Assembly: GCA_031425695.1 (NCBI GenBank)
Contig: JANPJV010000017.1
Coordinates: 1 to 25,865 of the forward strand
Direction: 5' to 3'
Length of the DNA: 25,865 bases
Source: JANPJV01 sp031425695
Lineage (GTDB): Bacteria > Pseudomonadota > Gammaproteobacteria > Xanthomonadales > SZUA-5
The position numbers and the translations under genes are program-made. This document shows, one piece after another, positions 7,319-15,588 of this stretch (position 1 is the stretch's first letter; every line of letters begins with the position of its first letter). Under the pieces are notes generated by a model. It did not search any database, was not told where the DNA came from, and saw only the letters and a program-made list of their open reading frames with translations.

Positions 7319-8524
7319 TCAGCAGGCCTGGGCGAGCAGGCGCGCGGCGCTATCGGCAACCGTCTGCACGCCTTCCGGATCGCGTCCGCGAAACTGGTCT
7401 GCAAGCGCGCGTGCGCGTTCCGCCAGCGCCTCGTCCGCGAGCAGACGGCGCAGCAAAATGGCCAGCTCGGTCGGCTTGTCCGACTGGAGATGCAGCAGGC
7501 CGACACCCAGGCGCACCGCCATGCGCGCGCACAGGAATTGTTCCGCCTGCATGGGCAGGCTCAGCAGGCGTTTGCCGGAACGCACGGTCAGTGCCTGCAG
7601 GCTGCCACCGTGGCACAGGACCGCGTCGGCCTGCGCCAGGACCGCGCGGATATCGAAAGGCTCGGCAGAGAAACTGAGGTGCGCGGCGCAGGGCATTTTC
7701 GCCGCGGGCACGCCGTCGTGAAAACACAGGACGGAGCAATCCTCGAGCGTGGCCAGGGCGGCAAGCAGGCGATCAAGCTGTGCGTAATCCTTGCGCACAT
7801 AGGCGAACAAGCGCTGCCGCCGATCCGGCTGCGGCCAGTCCGGGGCCAGGCCACCGGCGTTGCTGACACCGACGTAGCAGACGCCCGGGCGCGGCGCCGC
7901 ATAGTCGAGCTCAGGAAGAAACCGGATCACGCGTGCCTGCGCGTCGAACGCGGCCGCCAGGTGGGCGGCTGGGTCCAGGCCGACGCTGGCGCGCGCCAGG
8001 TTGACGTGGCTCAAAAGGGCCCGGCTGCGCTCTTCGCTGGCGCGGCGATCGATGCGTTCCCAGTCGCGAAAGATCCCCCAGCCGCGCTCATCGGTAGCGT
8101 GGAAATAGTTGTCGAAGCTCAACGCCGGGCACACGCCGGCTGCACCCGCGAGCGCCATCGGCGCCGCATCGGCAATCAAAAGGTCGATGTGCAGCTCGTC
8201 GAGCAGCGTGCGCCAGGCCCGGAACAGCGCGCCAAGCACGCTTGGCGAGTGCCCGCCACCGTCGAACCAGATGACATCCGCGAGCGAGCACTGCTGTGTA
8301 GCCGGCAACATCACGCCCGGAAAAAACGGCGCCGCCAACACCTGGATGCGCGCATCGTCGAAGGTGCTGCGGACACGCAACAGGCTGCGTCCGGCCACCA
8401 GGACCTGGTGACCGCGCGCCAGCAGTTCATTCGCCAGGGCGCGCAGCGGATACACATGGCCGAAGCCATGGCCGAGCTCCCAGGCCAACAGGATGCGCTT
8501 CGCGGGAGAAGCGTTTGTGGCCAC
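7319..8524 (-). CDS. GT-B glycosyltransferase (GT1/MGT-like), copy 1 of a tandem pair
   Basis: 401 residues from a GTG start (8524); no ATG is available nearer the conserved KRILLAWELGHGFGHVYPLRAL start, and the ribosome site is weak. His23 is the presumed catalytic base of the acceptor domain. The donor-site segment is LCHGGSLQALTVRSGKRLLSLP, followed by AEQFLCARMAVRLG. The acceptor halves (about residues 8-170) and donor halves both align with the downstream paralogue, so this is a tandem duplication that has diverged. The second Gly of HGGG is Ser here, and other donor-loop residues differ, so the two may use different sugars or act in sequence. It is first in the pair and lies 79 bases after the exported ASH-domain gene, with a strong hairpin in between. 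Confidence 0.85.
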   Translation of the reverse strand: MATNASPAKRILLAWELGHGFGHVYPLRALANELLARGHQVLVAGRSLLRVRSTFDDARIQVLAAPFFPGVMLPATQQCSLADVIWFDGGGHSPSVLGALFRAWRTLLDELHIDLLIADAAPMALAGAAGVCPALSFDNYFHATDERGWGIFRDWERIDRRASEERSRALLSHVNLARASVGLDPAAHLAAAFDAQARVIRFLPELDYAAPRPGVCYVGVSNAGGLAPDWPQPDRRQRLFAYVRKDYAQLDRLLAALATLEDCSVLCFHDGVPAAKMPCAAHLSFSAEPFDIRAVLAQADAVLCHGGSLQALTVRSGKRLLSLPMQAEQFLCARMAVRLGVGLLHLQSDKPTELAILLRRLLADEALAERARALADQFRGRDPEGVQTVADSAARLLAQAC

Positions 8525-8554
8525 GCTCGACGACTACCGGAAGCGTGTGCGCAC

Positions 8555-8592
8555 GCGCGCGGCGTCCCGGCCTTGACCGGGGTGCCGCGCGC
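8555..8592 (-). terminator. GC-rich hairpin after the ASH-domain gene
   Basis: A 9-bp outer stem (GCGCGCGGC with GCCGCGCGC, 8555-8563 and 8584-8592) encloses CCCGG/CCGGG around a 6-base loop. It lies just after the stop at 8604 and before the glycosyltransferase GTG. No T tract follows, so it may attenuate rather than fully separate the two transcription units. Confidence 0.5.
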
Positions 8593-8603
8593 AGTAACCT
8601 GGA

Positions 8604-9146
8604 TCAGCGACGACGCGCGAAATACACGCCACTGCCGAGCAGCGTCGCGATGAGCGCCAGCAGTCCCAACGAGCCCAGGCTGGGCACGCTGATGAGCGCA
8701 CCGGGAACGCCGGTGCCGGTGACCGCGAGGTTGGAGCTGACCGGCGGCGAGCCGTTGACGGCTGCGGTGATCACTGCGTTACCACCCTGGACGCCGAGCG
8801 CCGAAGGCGTGAACACCACGCCGATGGTGCAGGGATTGGGTGCCACGCCGGAGGCGGGACAGGTGCCGCCGCTGCGCGAAAAGCCGGCAGGAAAGGTGAT
8901 CGAGGTGATCGACAGGGTGCCGCCCTTGTCAGTCACGTCGCCGCCATAGCCGGCTTCGACGCTGACAGTCTGTGCCGGGCTGCTGGTGCCGACGGCGACA
9001 TTGCCGAACGACAGCGAGCTCGGGGTGAGAATGGGACCGGCATAGCCGTCGCCGACACCGGCCATCGCGGCATTCGCTCCGACGCTGAGCACGGCTGCGC
9101 AGGCAAGCGTTTTCCAGTGGCTGCGGCGCGTCTTTTTGGTTTTCAT
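8604..9146 (-). CDS. Exported ASH-domain protein with C-terminal sorting-type tail
   Basis: 180 residues. A Sec signal peptide covers 1-29 (basic start KTKKTRR, cleavage near AMA-G). Residues 38-147 form one ASPM/SPD-2/Hydin-like immunoglobulin fold of the choice-of-anchor type, with SSLSFGNVAVGTSSPAQTV at its start and NAVITAAVNG and NLAVTGTG strands at its end. Cys96 and Cys106 may form a disulphide. The C-terminus (VPSLGSLG, a hydrophobic helix, then ARRR) has the tripartite layout of IPTL-CTERM tails, with VPSL in place of IPTL. I infer surface anchoring or sorting. No sortase-like gene is in the window. The downstream glycosyltransferases on the same strand raise the possibility of shared expression. 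Confidence 0.75.
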   Translation of the reverse strand: MKTKKTRRSHWKTLACAAVLSVGANAAMAGVGDGYAGPILTPSSLSFGNVAVGTSSPAQTVSVEAGYGGDVTDKGGTLSITSITFPAGFSRSGGTCPASGVAPNPCTIGVVFTPSALGVQGGNAVITAAVNGSPPVSSNLAVTGTGVPGALISVPSLGSLGLLALIATLLGSGVYFARRR

Positions 9147-9262
9147 TTTTATTGGCTCCGTTCAGGGTGTCGCAGGACTGCCGGGGCGTGTGCATACGCA
9201 AGTGCACGAACCGCGAGCGCGGCGATCATAACAGCACCTTCACGGACGGTGACAATTGCGCC

Positions 9263-9297
9263 GCTCCCCTCTCCCAAAAAAGCCTGGGAGAGGGAGC
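9263..9297 (-). terminator. CCCTCTCCC-type hairpin after the hydantoinase gene
   Basis: GCTCCCCTCTCCC (9263-9275) pairs with GGGAGAGGGAGC (9286-9297), with one bulged C and a 10-base A-rich loop. It lies just beyond the dihydropyrimidinase stop on minus. The same core occurs in the cluster at 1012-1113, so this repeat is probably reused as a terminator. Confidence 0.55.
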
Positions 9298-9305
9298 AGC
9301 AACGC

Positions 9306-10724
9306 CTAGGCCGCACCGGCCCGCTTCCGATTGGCCTCGAAATAAGCGCCCTGGGCCGGGCGCGGCAGGTAACGCCCTGCCCCGCGCTCGGCGCGCAGCT
9401 CACCCTCGCTCCAGGCCAGCGCGCCGCGGGTGAAGGTGTGCGTATTGATGCCGGTGACGGTGCGGCCTTCGAACACGTTGAAGTCGATGTTCTGGTGATG
9501 GGTCGCGGCTGAGATCGTGCGCGAGCCGGCCGGATCCCAGATGACCAGATCGGCATCCGCACCGACGCGTACCGCGCCCTTGCGCGGATACAAGTTGAAG
9601 ATCTGCGCCGCATTGGTCGAGGTCACGCGCACGAACTCCGAAGGCGTCAGCTTGCCGCTGCCGACACCGTAGTGCCAGAGCAGCGACATGCGATCTTCGA
9701 TGCCGGCACAACCGTTCGGGATCAGCGTGAAATTGTCCCGCCCGGCGGCTTTCTGAGGCGCGCAGAAGCAGCAGTGATCGGTCGCGGTGGTATGCAGGTT
9801 GCCGGACTGCAGTCCGTGCCAGAGCGCTTCCTGGTGCTCCTTCGGGCGGAACGGCGGGCTCATCACGTGACCGGCGGCAAAAGTAAAATCCGGATTGCGG
9901 TAGACCGATTCGTCGATCAAGAGGTGCCCGGCCAGCACTTCGCCGAACACGCGCTGGCCCTCATTGCGCGCGCGCGTGATCGCGTCCAGCGCTTGGTGCG
10001 CGGACACGTGCACGACATAGATCGGCGTGCCGAGCACCTCGGCGATGCGGATCGCGCGATTGGCCGCCTCGCCTTCGACTGCCGGCGGGCGCGACAGCGG
10101 ATGCGCGTCCGGACCAAGCTTGCCTTGTGCCACCAGCTGCTTTTGCAGGCGGTAGACCAGCTCGCCATTCTCCGCGTGCACGGTCGGCAGCACGCCCAGC
10201 TCCAGGCAGCGGGTGAAGCTGTTCACCAGCACCTCGTCGTCGCACATGATGGCGTTCTTGTACGCCATGAAGTGCTTGAAGCTGGAGACGCCGTGCTCCT
10301 GTACCAGCGTGCCCATGTCGCGGTGCACGCTCTCGTCCCACCAGGTCACGGCGACGTGGAAAGCGTAATCGGCCGCCGACTTTTCTGCCCAGCCACGCCA
10401 CAGGTGGAACGCCTCCATGAGCGACTGCTGCGGGTTGGGAATGACAAAATCGATGATGCTGGTAGTGCCACCGGCGAGTCCCGCGGCAGTACCGGTGTAA
10501 AAATCATCGCTTGCCACGGTACCCATGAAAGGCAGTTGCATGTGCGTGTGCGGATCGATTCCGCCGGGCATCACCAGCCGGTCACCGGCATCGACGACCT
10601 GCGCTCCCGCTGGCGCTTCCAGGCCTTCACCGATTGCCGCAATCAAGCCGTCGGCAATCAACACGTCGCCGCGGTAGGAGCATTCGGAATCGACGATGGT
10701 GCCGCCGCGGATCAGGGTCTGCAT
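9306..10724 (-). CDS. hydA: Dihydropyrimidinase / D-hydantoinase
   Basis: 472 residues, full length for the cyclic amidohydrolase family. It opens the ring of 5,6-dihydropyrimidines or 5-substituted hydantoins to N-carbamoyl amino acids, in the cytoplasm. The binuclear zinc site is complete: His59 and His61 in DPHTH, carboxylated Lys150 in SSFKHF, His183 in VHAENG, His239 in VHVSA and Asp316 in TATDH. Tyr155 of MAYK is the substrate-binding tyrosine, and PNGCAGIEDR follows at 336-345. These residue numbers nearly coincide with bacterial D-hydantoinases. The start is supported by GGAA upstream of the ATG and by the canonical TLIRGGTIVD N-terminus. No dihydropyrimidine dehydrogenase or beta-ureidopropionase/carbamoylase gene is in the window. 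The only likely partner visible is the NCS1 permease about 6.5 kb upstream on the same strand. Confidence 0.95.
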   Translation of the reverse strand: MQTLIRGGTIVDSECSYRGDVLIADGLIAAIGEGLEAPAGAQVVDAGDRLVMPGGIDPHTHMQLPFMGTVASDDFYTGTAAGLAGGTTSIIDFVIPNPQQSLMEAFHLWRGWAEKSAADYAFHVAVTWWDESVHRDMGTLVQEHGVSSFKHFMAYKNAIMCDDEVLVNSFTRCLELGVLPTVHAENGELVYRLQKQLVAQGKLGPDAHPLSRPPAVEGEAANRAIRIAEVLGTPIYVVHVSAHQALDAITRARNEGQRVFGEVLAGHLLIDESVYRNPDFTFAAGHVMSPPFRPKEHQEALWHGLQSGNLHTTATDHCCFCAPQKAAGRDNFTLIPNGCAGIEDRMSLLWHYGVGSGKLTPSEFVRVTSTNAAQIFNLYPRKGAVRVGADADLVIWDPAGSRTISAATHHQNIDFNVFEGRTVTGINTHTFTRGALAWSEGELRAERGAGRYLPRPAQGAYFEANRKRAGAA

Positions 10725-10792
10725 GGGAGTTCCGCCAGAGAGAGGTGTTTGACGCGAGGATAGCGCCGGGAACGGTCGGCGTACCGGCAGCC

Positions 10793-10888
10793 GTAGGCCG
10801 TAGTGCGCGCGGCTTCTTGCGCGCTCTGCGGCGATCCCGCGGGATGGTTTGAAGCGCCGCAGAGGCGCTGCGCGCCACTACGGCCTAC
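10793..10888. repeat. Imperfect inverted repeat overlapping a stop codon
   Basis: Outer arms GTAGGCCGTAGTG (10793-10805) and CACTACGGCCTAC (10876-10888) are perfect 13-mers. A second perfect pair lies inside (10824-10833 with 10855-10864, CTCTGCGGCG). Both halves also hold local hairpins such as GGCGC-TGC-GCGCC. The right arm covers the TAG (10885-10887) of the large signalling gene. The element fills the 160-base gap before the hydantoinase start. It shares the CGCCGCAGAG core with the repeat at 6-80. Confidence 0.7.
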
Positions 10889-13800
10889 GCCTGCGCTTTC
10901 TCCGGCCGATAGCGCCGGAACGCGTCGCGCACCTGCTCGCGCAGGAGATCATCTTCCCAGGGCTTGGTCAGGAATTTGAACACGGAGCCGCGGTTGACGG
11001 CGTCGGTGACCACTGCCAGATCGGTGTATCCGGACAGGATGATGCGCACGGTGTCTGGATATAACTGTTTGACCCGGCTCAGGAATTCCGTGCCGGACAT
11101 GCCGGCCATGCGCTGGTCGGAGATGATCACCTGGACGGTGTTGAGCGCCAGCAGATCGAGGCCCTCCGCGCCGCTGTTGGCGGTCAGGATGCGATAGCCG
11201 TCTGGGCGCAGCATGCGCGTCAACGCCGAGCAGATGCCGGGCTCGTCGTCGACGACCAGCAAGGTGGGCGGGTTCTCCGACGGTCGCGTCTCCAATGGCA
11301 GGCGCCGGCTGCTGCGCAGGTGCTGCTCGAACTCTGCGGCCGTGACGGCCGGCCCGAACAGGTGTCCCTGCATCTCATCGCAGGACTGCTGGCGCAGGAA
11401 ATTGAATTGGCCCTGGGTCTCGACGCCTTCGGCCACCACCTTGAGCTTGAGCGTATGGGCCATGGCGATGATCGCGGTGGCGATGGCCGCGTCCTCCGGA
11501 TTACTGGTGAGATCGATCACGAAGCTGCGGTCGATCTTGACCGAATCGAACGGGAAGCGCTTCAGATGGGCAAGCGAGGAAAACCCGGTGCCGAAATCAT
11601 CCAGTGCCAGTCCCACGCCAAGCTTGCGAAAGGCCTGCAGCGTGGTTGCCGCCGAGGCCGGGTCGTTCATCACCGCGCTCTCGGTGAGCTCTAGCTCGAG
11701 ATAGCGCGCATCCAGTCGATGCTGGAGCAACGCACGGGTCACCGTTGCCAGGATGTCGCCACGCTCGAACTGCACCGAGGACAGGTTCACGGCAATCGGC
11801 ACGATGCGCAGCCCGGCAGCCAGCCAGGCCGCCTGCTGGGCGCATACGACGTCGATCACCCAGGCACCCATGGGCACGATCAGGGTGCTTTCCTCGGCCA
11901 TGGGAATGAACTCGAGCGGCGGCAACAGGCCCTTCTCCGGATGCTGCCAGCGGATCAGCGCCTCCGCGCCGATGATCCGTCCGTTGACCATGTCGACCCG
12001 CGGCTGGAAATGCACCACGAATTGCTTGTACTCGACCGCCTCGCGCAACTGCTCCTGCAGCACTCGCCGCTGGGCAATCTTAAGATTCATCTCGCTCGAG
12101 TAGTACTGGTAGGACTCTCCGGAGGATTTGGCCAGCTTGAGCGCCGACTCGGCGTTCTTGAACACCTGATCGGCGTCCGCGCCATCGGCTGGGAATAGAG
12201 CGATTCCAGCCTGAGCACGCACGCTGATGGCGTTTCCCTCGATCGAAAACGGCCGTTGGAGCGACCCGAGCATCGCCTCGCGCAACCGGTTCGGAAGCGC
12301 CAGGTCGTCGCGCGGGCTGGCGACCGCGAAGGTGTCGGCCGCAATCCGGCTGAGCGCATAGGGCTCCGCCATCACCTGTGTGAAGCGGGCGCCGACCTGG
12401 CTGAGCAGCTCGTCGCCAGTTGCCCGTCCGAACGCGTCGTTGATCTGGGTGAAGCCTTCCAGGTCCACCACCACCACGCAGACTTTGCCCTGTTCCTGCC
12501 GCGCGACGTTGATGAACTGGCTGAGGCGGTCCTGGAACAAGCGCGCATTGGGCAGCCCGGTCAAGGCATCGTAGTAGGCCAGGCGCTCCAGCCGGACGGA
12601 CTTCTGGATGCCCTCGAGCGCGTACGAAAGATCGGCGGTCAGCCAGGTGAGCAGGGCCACTTCCTCGGCATCGAAGACATTGCGATCGGACGCGATGAGC
12701 ATCAGCACGGCGACCACCTGGCCTTCCACGGTCAGGGGAAAGGCGGCGCCGGAGCGGTAGCCATGGCGGCGAAGCTGCTCATGCACCGGTGCCAGGGTGG
12801 GATCGCCGGCGAGGTCGTTGACGATCAGCGGGCGACCGCTGGCGAGCGCACGTTGCGCCGGCTGGTCGTTCGCCGGCACCAGGTCGCGCAGCTCGCGCGT
12901 GATCAGCTGCACCGCGCGCGGATCTTCGCCGTGTGCGGCGAGGATTTGCGCGTGCTGGTTGTTCGCATCGACCGAGCTCACCCACGCCACCGGAAACACC
13001 CCTTCGGTGGCAGCCACCCGACAGGCTTCCTGCAGCAGCTCATCGCGGTCGCGCAGGCGCAGCATCGCCGAGCTGATGCCGCCTAGGACCGCGCGCAGGC
13101 GGTTCAGGCGCGCGATCCTGTGCTCCTGTGCGCGATGCTCGGTCACGTCTTCCGCGATCGCGGCAATCCGGTAGATCTCGCCGTCGTCATTCTTGATCGG
13201 GAAGCCGCGAACCCAGATCCAGCGCAGCTCGCCGGCGGGCGTGACGATGCGATATTCGTGATCGAAGCCGGCGTCGCGCACGTTCCGTTGCGCACTGCCG
13301 AGCACACGCTCGCGATCGTCCTCGTGGACGACCTGCGCCCAGGAATGCGGATCGGCATACAGCGACTCGCAGCTCAGTCCCCAGATGGTCTCGTAGGATG
13401 GGCTCACATAGAGCGTATGGTCATTGGTTGCGTCGACCAGGAAAAACACTGAACGGATGTTCTCGGCGAGCTGGCGAAAGCGGATCTCGCTGTCGCGCAA
13501 GCCCTCGGCGGCCTGTTTGCGCGCGGTGATGTCCTCGGCGAGGCCGGCAATCCGGATCAACTGTCCAGCCCCATCGTAGATCGGGAACCCGCGCGAGCAG
13601 ACCCAGCGCACGCTGCCGTCGGTGCGCACGATGCGGTACTCGTACTCGTACCGGCCTTCGAGGTTGCCACGCTCGTTGAAGACTTCGACCCGCTCGCGAT
13701 CGTCCGGATGCACGGCATCGAGCCAGGACATCGGGGCATCGTAGAGGCTCTGGCAGCTCCTGCCCCAGACGCCCGCGTAGGCCGGGCTGACATAGAGATA

Positions 13801-14988
13801 GCGCAGGTTGCCCGGATCACGCAGGAAAAACACCGACGGAATGTTTTCGGCGAGCTGCCGGAATCGGGTCTCGCTTTCCCGCAGCTGATCACCGATGCGT
13901 TTGCGCGCGACACTCTCGATCTGCAGCTGACCGGCATGCCGCTGCACCTCGTCGAGCAGGCGCAGGTTGCCGTAGAAGACTCCGAGCTGCGCGGCCAGCG
14001 TGGTCGCGAATTGCTCGTCTTCATCGGTGAAGGCGGCGCCGCCGAGCTTGTCGGTGAACAGCAGCCAGCCAGCCAGGCCGGTCTGCAGGCGCAGTGGTGC
14101 ACCGAGCAGATAGCGGATCGGTGGAAGGGAGCCCGGCAATTCCTCGTACCCACTTGCGGGCTCGATCTCGAGCCGGATCGGTTTCTGCGCCTGGCGAACT
14201 TTCGCGGCGAATTCCTGGACCAGGTCGAGCTGAGCGAGCGCGGCGTGGTCCCCATCCACGGGTCCTGCGGCGGCCCACGCCTGCGGCATGCCGGGCTCGC
14301 TGCCGTCCACCACCACGCACGCGTGGCGTACGCCCATGATGGTTTGCGCGGCACGGCAGAAAAGATTCAACAAGGCCTGCGGGTCGCGCTCCGAACCGAG
14401 GATCAGGTCGAGCTCGAGCAGGGCCGCGAGGCGCAGGCTGAGCGCATGCGCGGAGGCGCCCGGTGGATCGCTTTCGGCGACGGCGGCGGCCGCCGAACCA
14501 GCCGTTGCTTCCAGTGATTCGTAAGAGCGCTGATGCACGCCGACCAGTTCACGCAACGTACCCACGCCGCGACCGCTCTGAAAGATCTCCGGAACATCTC
14601 CCGATACGGCCGGATCGACCGCGCGACCGAGCAGCTCCGCCACATTGCTCAGGATCAAGCGTGGCTCGGAAGGCTTGGGCAGGACGCACTCGACGCCGCA
14701 CGAACGCGCCATCTCGCGGGCCTCGTGGACCCGATACGTAGCGGTGTAGAACATGACTGGAATACTTGCCGTGGCGCTGTCGGCGCGCAGTTGCTGGACC
14801 AGCTCCAGGCCGTCCATCAACGGCATCATCAAATCGGTGATGATCAGATCCGGCCGCTGGCTGGACACCGCAGCCAACGCCTCGATGCCATTTCCCGCAT
14901 GCATCACCGAGTGCTCTGCATACACCATCAAGGCCGCAAGAAACTCGCGGTTGATGGCGTTGTCGTCGACGATCAGAATGGTGGCCAT
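10885..14988 (-). CDS. REC-GAF-PAS-PAS-GAF-GGDEF-EAL-REC signalling protein (probable c-di-GMP phosphodiesterase)
   Basis: 1367 residues, cytoplasmic, no membrane segment. Domains in order: REC1 (1-120: DD8-9, phospho-acceptor Asp52, Lys105); GAF1 (about 185-345); PAS-PAC (375-490); PAS-PAC (504-620), sharing RQLAENI and SVFFL with the first; GAF2 (about 630-795); GGDEF (805-960); EAL (about 975-1225); REC2 (1241-1360: DD1247-1248, Asp1291 in SDQRMAGMSG, Lys1342). The GGDEF signature is replaced by AADTF (883-887), so cyclase activity is unlikely. The EAL site looks complete: EALIRW (1009-1014), VNLSS, ELTES, LDDFGTGFSS (1129-1138), KID and AEGVET. I infer a phosphodiesterase gated by two receivers and four sensory domains. 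REC2 is of the RpfG-like type. It lies 171 bases downstream of the kinase/regulator pair, its likely phosphodonors. The ATG lacks a strong ribosome site. Confidence 0.93.
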   Translation of the reverse strand: MATILIVDDNAINREFLAALMVYAEHSVMHAGNGIEALAAVSSQRPDLIITDLMMPLMDGLELVQQLRADSATASIPVMFYTATYRVHEAREMARSCGVECVLPKPSEPRLILSNVAELLGRAVDPAVSGDVPEIFQSGRGVGTLRELVGVHQRSYESLEATAGSAAAAVAESDPPGASAHALSLRLAALLELDLILGSERDPQALLNLFCRAAQTIMGVRHACVVVDGSEPGMPQAWAAAGPVDGDHAALAQLDLVQEFAAKVRQAQKPIRLEIEPASGYEELPGSLPPIRYLLGAPLRLQTGLAGWLLFTDKLGGAAFTDEDEQFATTLAAQLGVFYGNLRLLDEVQRHAGQLQIESVARKRIGDQLRESETRFRQLAENIPSVFFLRDPGNLRYLYVSPAYAGVWGRSCQSLYDAPMSWLDAVHPDDRERVEVFNERGNLEGRYEYEYRIVRTDGSVRWVCSRGFPIYDGAGQLIRIAGLAEDITARKQAAEGLRDSEIRFRQLAENIRSVFFLVDATNDHTLYVSPSYETIWGLSCESLYADPHSWAQVVHEDDRERVLGSAQRNVRDAGFDHEYRIVTPAGELRWIWVRGFPIKNDDGEIYRIAAIAEDVTEHRAQEHRIARLNRLRAVLGGISSAMLRLRDRDELLQEACRVAATEGVFPVAWVSSVDANNQHAQILAAHGEDPRAVQLITRELRDLVPANDQPAQRALASGRPLIVNDLAGDPTLAPVHEQLRRHGYRSGAAFPLTVEGQVVAVLMLIASDRNVFDAEEVALLTWLTADLSYALEGIQKSVRLERLAYYDALTGLPNARLFQDRLSQFINVARQEQGKVCVVVVDLEGFTQINDAFGRATGDELLSQVGARFTQVMAEPYALSRIAADTFAVASPRDDLALPNRLREAMLGSLQRPFSIEGNAISVRAQAGIALFPADGADADQVFKNAESALKLAKSSGESYQYYSSEMNLKIAQRRVLQEQLREAVEYKQFVVHFQPRVDMVNGRIIGAEALIRWQHPEKGLLPPLEFIPMAEESTLIVPMGAWVIDVVCAQQAAWLAAGLRIVPIAVNLSSVQFERGDILATVTRALLQHRLDARYLELELTESAVMNDPASAATTLQAFRKLGVGLALDDFGTGFSSLAHLKRFPFDSVKIDRSFVIDLTSNPEDAAIATAIIAMAHTLKLKVVAEGVETQGQFNFLRQQSCDEMQGHLFGPAVTAAEFEQHLRSSRRLPLETRPSENPPTLLVVDDEPGICSALTRMLRPDGYRILTANSGAEGLDLLALNTVQVIISDQRMAGMSGTEFLSRVKQLYPDTVRIILSGYTDLAVVTDAVNRGSVFKFLTKPWEDDLLREQVRDAFRRYRPEKAQA

Positions 14989-15159
14989 GGATTTTTTGAA
15001 CCCCTGCTCAGCCGAGGCCCCGACGGCGAAGAGCGTCGAGTGGGAGCAGCCATGGCTTCAATCTATCGGTTCGCTTTCGGCACGACTGCAGATACAAAAG
15101 CGCACGCTGCCGAGATGAGATTAGCATCATGCGCGAGCGGCGACGAGCCGTCGGAAGGC
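14989..15159. other. Gap between response regulator and large c-di-GMP gene
   Basis: 171 bases with no convincing gene. It would hold the promoter or leader of the large signalling gene if that gene is not read only from upstream. A 45-codon plus-strand frame from 15051 has GGAG upstream but no recognisable product and lies antisense to the leader. Confidence 0.3.
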
Positions 15160-15588
15160 TCAGTCCGGCTCGGCCGCCACGTCTAGCGGACGCGGCCGGG
15201 CGGCGTTCGCGAAGCGCTGGATGTCACTGACGAAACTCTCGGGCTCGATCGGCTTCTCCAGGTAGCCATCGCAGCCGGCCGCGAGCGCTTTTTCGCGATC
15301 GCCGACCATCGCATAGGAAGTCACCGCAATGATCGGGATGTGGTGCAGGCGTGCATTCGCGCGCAACTCGCGGGCGATCGCGTAACCATCCATTGCCGGC
15401 AATTGGATGTCGAGCACGATCAAGTCCGGCAAAAAGCTTCGCAGCACCTCGATCGCGGACGCACCATCGACGGCATGCACCACTCGGTAGCCGCGTTGTT
15501 CGAGCAGAAAGCTCGCCAGGTAGCGATTCTGCTCATTGTCCTCGATGAGCAAGACACTAAGATTCGCTCCACTGGTGAAACTGTTCAT
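15160..15588 (-). CDS. Single-domain response regulator (CheY/DivK-like)
   Basis: 142 residues from the ATG at 15588. A longer open frame exists but its extra N-terminus is only the antisense-like read of the kinase gene. The protein is one receiver domain: LLIEDNEQNR (acidic pair), LDIQLPAMDGYA with the phospho-acceptor Asp, AVTSYAM (switch Thr/Ser) and LEKPIEP (conserved Lys). There is no output domain, so it probably passes phosphate on or acts by binding a partner. Its ATG overlaps the kinase stop (ATGA, 15585-15588), which indicates coupled synthesis. The obvious downstream candidate is the two-receiver c-di-GMP protein encoded next. Confidence 0.92.
   Translation of the reverse strand: MNSFTSGANLSVLLIEDNEQNRYLASFLLEQRGYRVVHAVDGASAIEVLRSFLPDLIVLDIQLPAMDGYAIARELRANARLHHIPIIAVTSYAMVGDREKALAAGCDGYLEKPIEPESFVSDIQRFANAARPRPLDVAAEPD

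Noticed and set aside
5972..8653. Two plus-strand open frames of 431 and 460 codons opposite the glycosyltransferases
   Set aside because: Both are Gln/Arg/His-rich shadows. The similarity between them only mirrors the paralogy of the minus-strand genes.
15051..15186. 45-codon plus ORF with GGAG upstream
   Set aside because: There is no family resemblance, and its end runs into the antisense of the response regulator gene.
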